This document shows positions 48,501-57,500 of a stretch of DNA of 64,000 nt, piece after piece. Under the pieces are notes generated by a model that saw only the letters and a list, made by a program, of their open reading frames with translations, was not told where the DNA came from and did no database searches. The stretch is taken from contig NC_052511.1 of the NCBI RefSeq assembly GCF_014356525.2, positions 47,549,682 to 47,613,681 of the forward strand, in the 5' to 3' direction. The translations under genes and the position numbers were made by a program. Origin of the DNA: Nilaparvata lugens. Its lineage: Eukaryota > Arthropoda > Insecta > Hemiptera > Delphacidae. Within the stretch, counting starts at the first letter, position 1. Each line of letters opens with the position of its first letter.

Positions 48501-51500
48501 TGTTGACATGACATGATAATCCTCCTAATCTAGAGTATATCATAATTTTCAAAGTTGATCATTATTTGACGATTTCAAGTGATTAATGAGTGTTATTTTG
48601 TTATTCAATTTGGTTTGTGTATAGTCTGAATTATATTTTTTTTGTTTTCAAATGTTTGAACAGAAAATTGAACCTGAATTCAAGTGTATGGAACATAACC
48701 TACTTCCTGGACTATTTTTATAGTGTATAAATCAAAATTCGGGAAAAAACAGTTTTGGGCTGTGCCTGTTGGTCCTTCCCAAATCATTTTAAAGAATTGT
48801 GTTCGGTTTATCAAAATTTATTCAATAAATAAATAACGAGCGAAGCTCGGTGCCCCGATATTATATTCTAATATGAGACTTGTGCTTTTGTTGATATATT
48901 GAAAGAATAAATGATAGGCTACTTCATGTGTCAGCTTTTACCTTATTCGACTTTTCATCTCATATTTTCTCGATTCTTAGATTTTCTACAAAAAAATCTA
49001 TAAATCTAATGAGACTTGTGCTTTGCTGATGAAATAAATCATACTCGATCTGTAGGCTTACTTAACTCAACTTATTCAACTTATATGATATTTTCTCGAT
49101 TTTGCAGATTTTCTACAACAAAAACCTGATAAACAAATGGAAAGCAATGAAGGCTTGAAAAACAAATTGTGTTCTTTGATAAAAGGACCAAGCTGGCTGC
49201 CTGGGAGACCTTGGACTGGTGTAGATGAGGATAAACATAGTGTAAGTTATAAAATTTATAAAAAAAATCACAAATACTAGTAGTTTTGTGAACAGTAGAC
49301 CTCACGCAGTATTCTCATTCACAAGTACCTGATTGAAACTATAGACCTAATGGAAATACAGCAATAGACTGGCTTCTCCACACATCTGTGTAATCACTTG
49401 TCAGCTGATTTATGATGAATAATTCTATAGTCTGATTTTTACTCTAATATTGGCGTATGAAGGAGGCTCCTTTTTCCTTTTATATTATCCTTGAAATGCA
49501 AAATTTCCAAAAACCTTGTATATACGTCGAAGCGCATTTTAAGAAGGAACATACCTGTCAAATTTCATGAAAATCTATTACCGCGTTTCGCCGTAAATGC
49601 GCAACATATAAACATTCAAACATTAAGAGAAATGCCAAACCATCGACTTGAATCTTAGACCTCACTTCGCTCGGTCAACAATCATTTATACATTTGTATT
49701 TTTCTGGAAGATATATGCAATGACGGGATTCCTTCAAGGCTTTTTTGATATTAAAATTTTCGTATTACCGATATTATATTTTTTTTATACAGTTATATTG
49801 GGTAGCCTATTTATGTACAGTTAATAGCCCAGTCAATGAAGGTCCAAAAAAGCAGTTTCGATCCGAAAATTAAATAAAAGCTGAATTTCCCACCATCAAT
49901 AGAACCCTCCCAGAGGGTCATTCTCCCAAAAGTCCCAAGAAATCCCCTTGGAGCTTTCTGCCCCAGCCCCCTAAAACATGAAAAATGCAGGTAAACACGG
50001 GAAATCAATTATCTCTGTAGCCAAATCGAATGGCATATAATAAAACTGTTTCCGATAAATGGCTACAGAAATAATTAATTTTCCGTGATTACCTGCATTT
50101 TTCAACTTTGAGGGTGGCTAGGGGGGAAAGCTCCGAGGGGATTTCTTGGGACTTTTGGGAGAATGACCCTCTGGGAGGGTTCTATCGATGGTATAAGATT
50201 CAGCTTTTATTTAATTTTCGGATCGAAAATACCTTTATTGACTGGGCTATAAATGCTATAGTGACGTCCACATTATAATGGCAGTGTTTGATGAGCAATG
50301 GTATTGCTATCCTTGTTAAACAAAGCGGATAGCGCTATCTCTTTCTCGCTTTGCTCTGTTGCCAGATGGTCTTTTAACAATGTAAAATCAATAATAAATT
50401 AACAGAATATTCTATTGATCGAGGGAAGTGAGGTCTAAGATTCAAGACGACGCGGTTTTGCATTTCTATTTATGTCTATATTTTTATTTATATGTTCCGC
50501 ATTTACTGCAAAACGCAGCAATAGATTTTCATGAAATTTGACAGGTATGTTCCTTTTTGGGTTTCACGTCGACTTATACATACGGTTTTTTGAAATTTCA
50601 AGGTTAATACAAAAGGAAAAAGAGTCTCCTTTGAACGCCAATATTACCGTAAAAATCAGACTTTGTAATCATTCATCATAAATCAGCTGTCTAGTGGACT
50701 ATAATACTACCCGTTCAAAAACATCGAACATCTTGAAAATGTATCTTTCCATCAACGTTGTAGAAAGTTGCAGCCAGACCTGATAACAGCGTTCACACTC
50801 ACATTCCGGGACGACACGTCACGGTACGATAGGACAGAAACCTCTATGTTTATTTAGGATTTTTTCTAGACATTTTAAATTGATAAATTTTTTATTAATT
50901 TTTGAGAAATCATAACAACAGGTCAATGTAACTTACTGAGCGCGAGGTTTACTGTTCACAGAACTACTAGTTATGTAAGTTCATTATGAAATTATTGAAA
51001 AATATAATTTCTTGCTCTAGAAAATATAATTGATTATTTTAAACAAGAATGAACAGTTAATATTACATCAATAAACCTGTATCAGCTACCGTGATGGCAT
51101 TGACAAGACAGAGGATCGGCAACGTTGTTCTCCTATCTTTCTCCACTGCCATTATATAACATGGACCTCACTATATTATTATATATTCTTATATTATTTA
51201 TTGGTTCTATATTGAATTAAAACGGGTAGATATAGGTACCGAATTAATTGATATACACTCACGGTACCGTATTCAGTTTCGAGTAGAAGGAGCTTTCAGT
51301 TAAGTAGAAGGAGTTTTGTTATCAATTCCGATCTTAATCTTTCTAAATTCAAAATTAATTGTTTCAAGTGATTGTATTTTGTTTCAATGTGGAAGTTAGT
51401 GAAGAATTGGAAAGTCGCACATAACCTTTATTTGGACAATTTATTTTATGAAATTGGGATGAATGTAAAGAAGTTTTGGACTGTAGTCTGTTTCTTTGTC

Positions 51501-54500
51501 CTTTAGTTGATTGTAAATGATGAATGAATAAATAATAAATACCAAAATTCTAATAAAAACAAGTAGTAATTAATGTGAAAGATTTCAATGATTATTTGAA
51601 GCATTGGGATGAATATTCAATCTAAATGTCTCCTTTCTTGTTAACAGGTGACGCATCGTATAAAATACGATGTAAAATTGGCAACATGGTGTAACGTCTA
51701 CCTCATAGTCCACTTTGCTGCCGTGCTCGTGGGGTTTCAGGAATTGATGCTTAGGCATATGGTAAGTAATGCTGGCTCTCAGAATATCATTTCCTACTCC
51801 CCTACAAGCTTCCAGAGAAATTTCTTACATTTCCAATTAGAATAACATCAGTTCTCTCTATTTTTACTTTCCTTGCCCTATTATCAAAGGTAAGGAAAGT
51901 ATTGCTATTCCTCCTAAAGTAGGAATACACTAAAACAGATTTCTTAAAAATCATGGAAACAGATAAATTTTTCTTTTACAATGACAATTTCATCTATTTC
52001 ATTGGGGATCATATTCTAATTGGAAAATAGCTTTCAGTTAGAAAGCTAAAGAAACATAATTATCACCAACTCTGGACATACATTTTTGATTGTCTGATTG
52101 TTTCCTTTCTTTTGCTTTCACTGTGACATCTTGCAACGTTGAAATTCATGCAATAACTCACTTATTGCGCCCTCATCAATAATTGTACCCATTCTATATT
52201 TAAGCCTCAACTATATCACAGAGAAAAATATATTCTTTATTACTCTATACTCGTAGCCATACTTTCAAGGCAATTTTGCTACATTGTTGATACTGTAGAA
52301 GGAATTATACTACTGCTGTTAAAACAAAGTATTAAATCAGTATGAGATTCTAAGGATTCGTGTAGATAGACCCGAATTTTCTTTATTTATCTGATCTTTA
52401 GGGGGGGCCTAGACCCCCCTTGACCCCCCTAAATGGCGCCCTTGGCTGTGAAGCCTGTGAATTACCATACTAAAAAACAGCTGAAGTATCCACATTTTTC
52501 AAAAGTTTTAAATTCTACTCAACAGGTATAGGTTTATGTAAAAAACAATTCAAAATTAATGCATAAACACACACACACGCATAGATTCAACAATCAACAT
52601 TTATTACAATATTATATAATAATTATTATTATGAAATATCGCAAGAAATTTGAAAATAATACAAATTATCACTATGTATTAGCCAATTTAGCACATTAAT
52701 CATATCCTCAAATTTTACACATCTTCCTTCCTACCCATGACGAATTATATTGGTACAAATTTCAGCTATTCCTTCTAGTCTGAAACACTGTTAAAATTGC
52801 TTACTATGTAAATATTTTCTGCATAGCTCTATAACATTAATTATGTATCAACGTATGATACACACACTGTGTATGTATCAAATCTGATACAAATTATCAT
52901 ATTTTACATGACTGTACCCTAGAAAATGTAATATTTCGATAAAGTTAGAATATATTGTGAACACTAGTATTCAAAAATACATAGCAGATTTGAATGGGTA
53001 TTGACTGAAAAATATCATAATATTTTGGGAATAGTGGGAGAAACTCCCAAAATGTTGATGACTACATTATGATGAAGGAATGTATTTCTCAATTAATAAT
53101 TATCATAGTTCTATTGATTTTTACTGAGCCATTTTCAATTTGTGCAAAATCTCATCGATAACACCTCTACGTGTTCATTTTGCTACTCAATAAATTTATT
53201 AATAAATTAATAAATATTTGTATCATATTTTTTTCCCCTACCATGAAGAATAGAAACAAATTTAAATCGAACTCTAGATTTTATGTAAAATGTAGTTGAA
53301 TTTTGAGAATGAAAACTATAACTATAAACTATCAAAAACGATGTTTTCTCCGATTTTAAAAAACTATTCACAACTGTACATGATTGAATCTCTATTTACA
53401 ATGATAAACTCTACCGAATATTGACTAAATATACCAACCACAGTTGAAATTTGATTTTCAGTTGTAAAATTCAAATTGGAATTCAATCATATTTCTATAA
53501 TTGCATTTTGAATAATGCAAATTCTTGATCAATGTATGATTTATACATTATTTATGAATTATAATATTTATTAATACGGTGAGCTGAGATTCATTTCCAA
53601 TTTAATTGATTTTTTTTCTACAATATTCTACTTTTGTAACAAATAATTGTAACAACAATTTGACTTATAATTTAGCTAGTAACATTTAGGAAACTTGAGT
53701 ATTTAACATGAATCTACTATACCTGAAACTATATTTGAAACTGTTTCAAACCTATCTTAAAGTAGGCCTACTGAATATTATTCAATGTTTTTAGTCATGA
53801 AAAATTCTTAATTATTGGTTGAAGCGTATAATTACTTGTATTTTTACCAGTACTCAATTCCGTGAATGATTATTGGGATTTTTTTATTAATTCAATTCAT
53901 TACAAATTACCATTTTGTATCATGATGGTTCGATAGTTCATAATATTATTATAAATAAGTATTTTAAAAGGAAAGGATCTCTGTTCTTGAAAAAGTTTGA
54001 TCTTACTAAATGGCACCTAAAGACTGAACCATTGCTCGGTTGATACTGCAACTCAGAGGAGTGATGGGGGGAAAGTTTTGGAATGCATAGGTGACTCATT
54101 CACTGACACCACACCATTCAATAGTTTTGTGCAGCAAAAAAGCTGTCACTGTTGTACTTTTTACAACAGCGTGACTGCCGGAGGTTTGAGTATTTTAAAA
54201 GGAAAGTGACATTTTTTCCATCAAGTTACCCATCTTTTCAAGGAATGACAGTCATGATTATTTTACAGGATGAAAAATAACTATTTTATTCTGAAACTGA
54301 TATTAATTTGAATATCATGTCATATAATATAATGAAAATAATGTATCAGGTATTCTCGTCATAGTATCATTTAAAATGGAAGATATTATTTTTGAAAATC
54401 AATTAAAATACATTTTATTTGACCCTTGGAAATATCACAACATTATTTTTTCATCTGAAACTGTAGCCTAATCGAAACATTGAAACGCTGTTTATTCATG

Positions 54501-57500
54501 AACTAGAATGTTATTACTCTGAACGATTTATCAAAATTAATAACTAAGTTTTATCTAATTATTATTAACGTTTATTAACCTTCAAGTCTAAAAACCCTAG
54601 GCCTATTACGGTTCCTACTTTCAAATAGTTTCATGGCTTCCCTGGCTTTCTTTGACTCACAATTATTATTCATTCGCAAACAATTTTTTTGTCAGTTTAC
54701 TATATGTGGCCAATTTCTTTTCAATTTACTACATTGTCAGTTTCTTCTCAATTCTTTCTTGTTAATTTCTTCTCAATTTACTCTCTTGTCAGTGTCTATC
54801 AATTTCTGTCAATATTTATTCTCAATTTACCTCCATGTCAATCTTTATCAATTTACTTTCTTGTCAATTCCTTTTCAATTTACTTCCATGTCAATTTACT
54901 TTCTTGTCAATTTACTTCCATGTCAATCTTTATCAATTTACTTTCTTGTCAATTTCTTTTCAATTTACTTCCATGTCAATTTACTTTCTTGTCAATTTAC
55001 TTCCATGTCAATTTACTTTCTTGTCAATTTCTATCAATAATTTACTTTCTTGTCAGTTTTTTTTCTTCAATTTACCTTCTTCTCAGTTTCTATTCTCCAT
55101 CTTCTATTCATGTTCAAATTTTACCATCTCTCTGAGACGTTTCAAACTTTCTTGAACCATATTTAAAATGGGATGACGTGGGAAGCGTATAAATTTTTTA
55201 GCCGTCCTTGAAAAATGATAGAAAATATTCCGCTCGTCCCGTCATGTTCCCGCGTACCGCACTCATGTCCCGCACCTGTGTGCTTGAGGTTTCTCCACAA
55301 CAGAAAATTAATAATTTTGTCTTATTGCAAATTCGATTGTCATTACTGTTTATTGATTGTGTTTATTGTAGATTCTCTAGAAATTAGAAAATTGTTGAAT
55401 TATTTTATTGCTTTATTTGAGAACCATTCAGTTACTATTTTGTGGTAACAATTTATACTATTGTATACAAGTGAAACTTCTTATCACACGGTAAACCTAT
55501 ATATAGTAGGTACTGTAGCTGAAAACCTTACTTTCTATTTTTGAGAGCACAATTCAAAAATTGACACTTTTTACTTTCCTTGCCCTATTACCATAGGTAA
55601 GGAAAGTATTGCTTTCCAAAAAAAGTTAAGGTACCCTAATTTCAAGTTTTCTATACGTTTCAAGGTCCCCTGAGTCCAAAAACATGATTTTTCATCTTGG
55701 CGATATTTTGATACAGTTCATTAACATGGTCTATCAATTTCAATTTCATTTATTGCCCATCAGAATATTCAAGACATATTACAAACTCTGATCTCTATCA
55801 TAGATAAAGGATAAGAAGGATGAGGATAAGGATAAAGGATAAGGATCTATATTTCTTGTCTCTGTCTCTATCGACTGCTGATCTTGAACATATATCAAAA
55901 AATGGAAATAAAAATAAAAATCTATGAACCCTTTTATAAAATTTATGATGGCATCATATAGCCTAAACATGTTGTGAGTAAAAAAAATTTAAAACAGAGT
56001 ACTTATAGATTTTTATTTTTATTTAAATTTTATTTAAGAGTAGCCCTATCAAAAAATTAAATCAAATAAATGTTAAGCTCCGGTTCTAGTACATATATAG
56101 ACCCTTGAACTTCAATATAAATTCAATAAAGATTTGATATACCAATAGGTTCTATAGCTGTCCTAGAATCACTGGACAATTATGTTTTGAACATTTACAA
56201 TAAAACTGAAGCTGCGTTTACATCAATGTTAATAAGTTAATCTTGAATGAAAAAGACTAAGAAATTGTCTAAAACCACAGATTTATTGATTTTTTTTTAG
56301 TTTATCAGAGATTGACAATGGTGTAATAACCGAAACCGGTCTTTCAGGTTTATCAATAAATCTGTGGTTTTTGACAATTTCTTAGTCTTTTTCATTCAAT
56401 ATGAATAATTACCACAATATCAACTTCTCAACTACACAAAAAGTAGAAATAACTTAATCCTTGAGGATTCTATTAGATTGAACATAACTTAGCATACACA
56501 TGATGAGCATCTGTGTTTGTCAAGTTCTGTTGAATTTAATAGGATCTATAAGGGATTAAGTTATCAACATTATATTAATAACTTTGGTGTAAACGCAGCT
56601 TTACTCTCTTATACTGTTCTAGCAGTTCCAATTTTGTGCAATTTTTGACCTGTGATCTTGTTAAAATTTATAGAATCAGGGCTACTTATTTTGATTTATA
56701 AAATATAATTATAGAACCTTTTTCAAAAAATAATAATATAATAAAGTAATAATACAATTTATCACTTAGTTATAAAGTAAATTTAGTCAATTTATAACTT
56801 AGTTACAAGTTTTATTCTCAATCTATTATTTTCAGTAGAAGGTTACAATAATTCTATTTTATAAATAATGTTGTTAAATTTGTAGTTTTGACCTGCGATA
56901 TATTGATCCTGTTTAACTTATTATTGCTTGTATGGTTTTTAACGATGTCTCACATTTTGTTTTTAATGTTCTGTCAATAAATTACCGTAATCTTAAATCT
57001 TGAATCTTTGAAGCACATATTTGAGACTGACATGTTCAATTACGATTTGTCGATAATGTTTTCGAGCTCATCTAATGATATTAACCACACCAAATGTATT
57101 TTTATTACGATATTTTTGGCCTACATTATTTGTTCTCAATGTTCTGACAATAAATGAATCTTGAATTTTTAATCTTTGAAGCACACATCTTCGAGACTGG
57201 ACACGTTCAATTACGATTTTTGATACTGTTTTCGAGCTTATCCAATGATATTAACCACACAAAAGTTTTTTTAATACGGTATTTTTTAATTACACATTAT
57301 GTTTATTGCATTATCGATTGTCTCACTTACTCACGTTGTTATATTTATTGTTATGTTTGGGCTTTGTTTCAGAACATGAGCCCGGCAGCAGTTTTCTGCT
57401 CAGTAATCTACATTTTAGTTTCGCTCACTGTGATTGGTCTAATGTTCGAGGACCACCCTAGAGCGGCCATCTTTGAACTGATCCGCTGCATAGCTCTGGC

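Noticed and set aside
54633..55155. Three overlapping open frames of 106-148 codons in AGMO intron 8
   Set aside because: Two of the three frames are open at once because a 16-base minisatellite lacks stops. No family resemblance.
57154..57372. Extension of the last AGMO exon upstream to an ATG at 57154
   Set aside because: The upstream part is tandem-repeat intron sequence. A good acceptor at 57371-57372 and family similarity begin at 57373.
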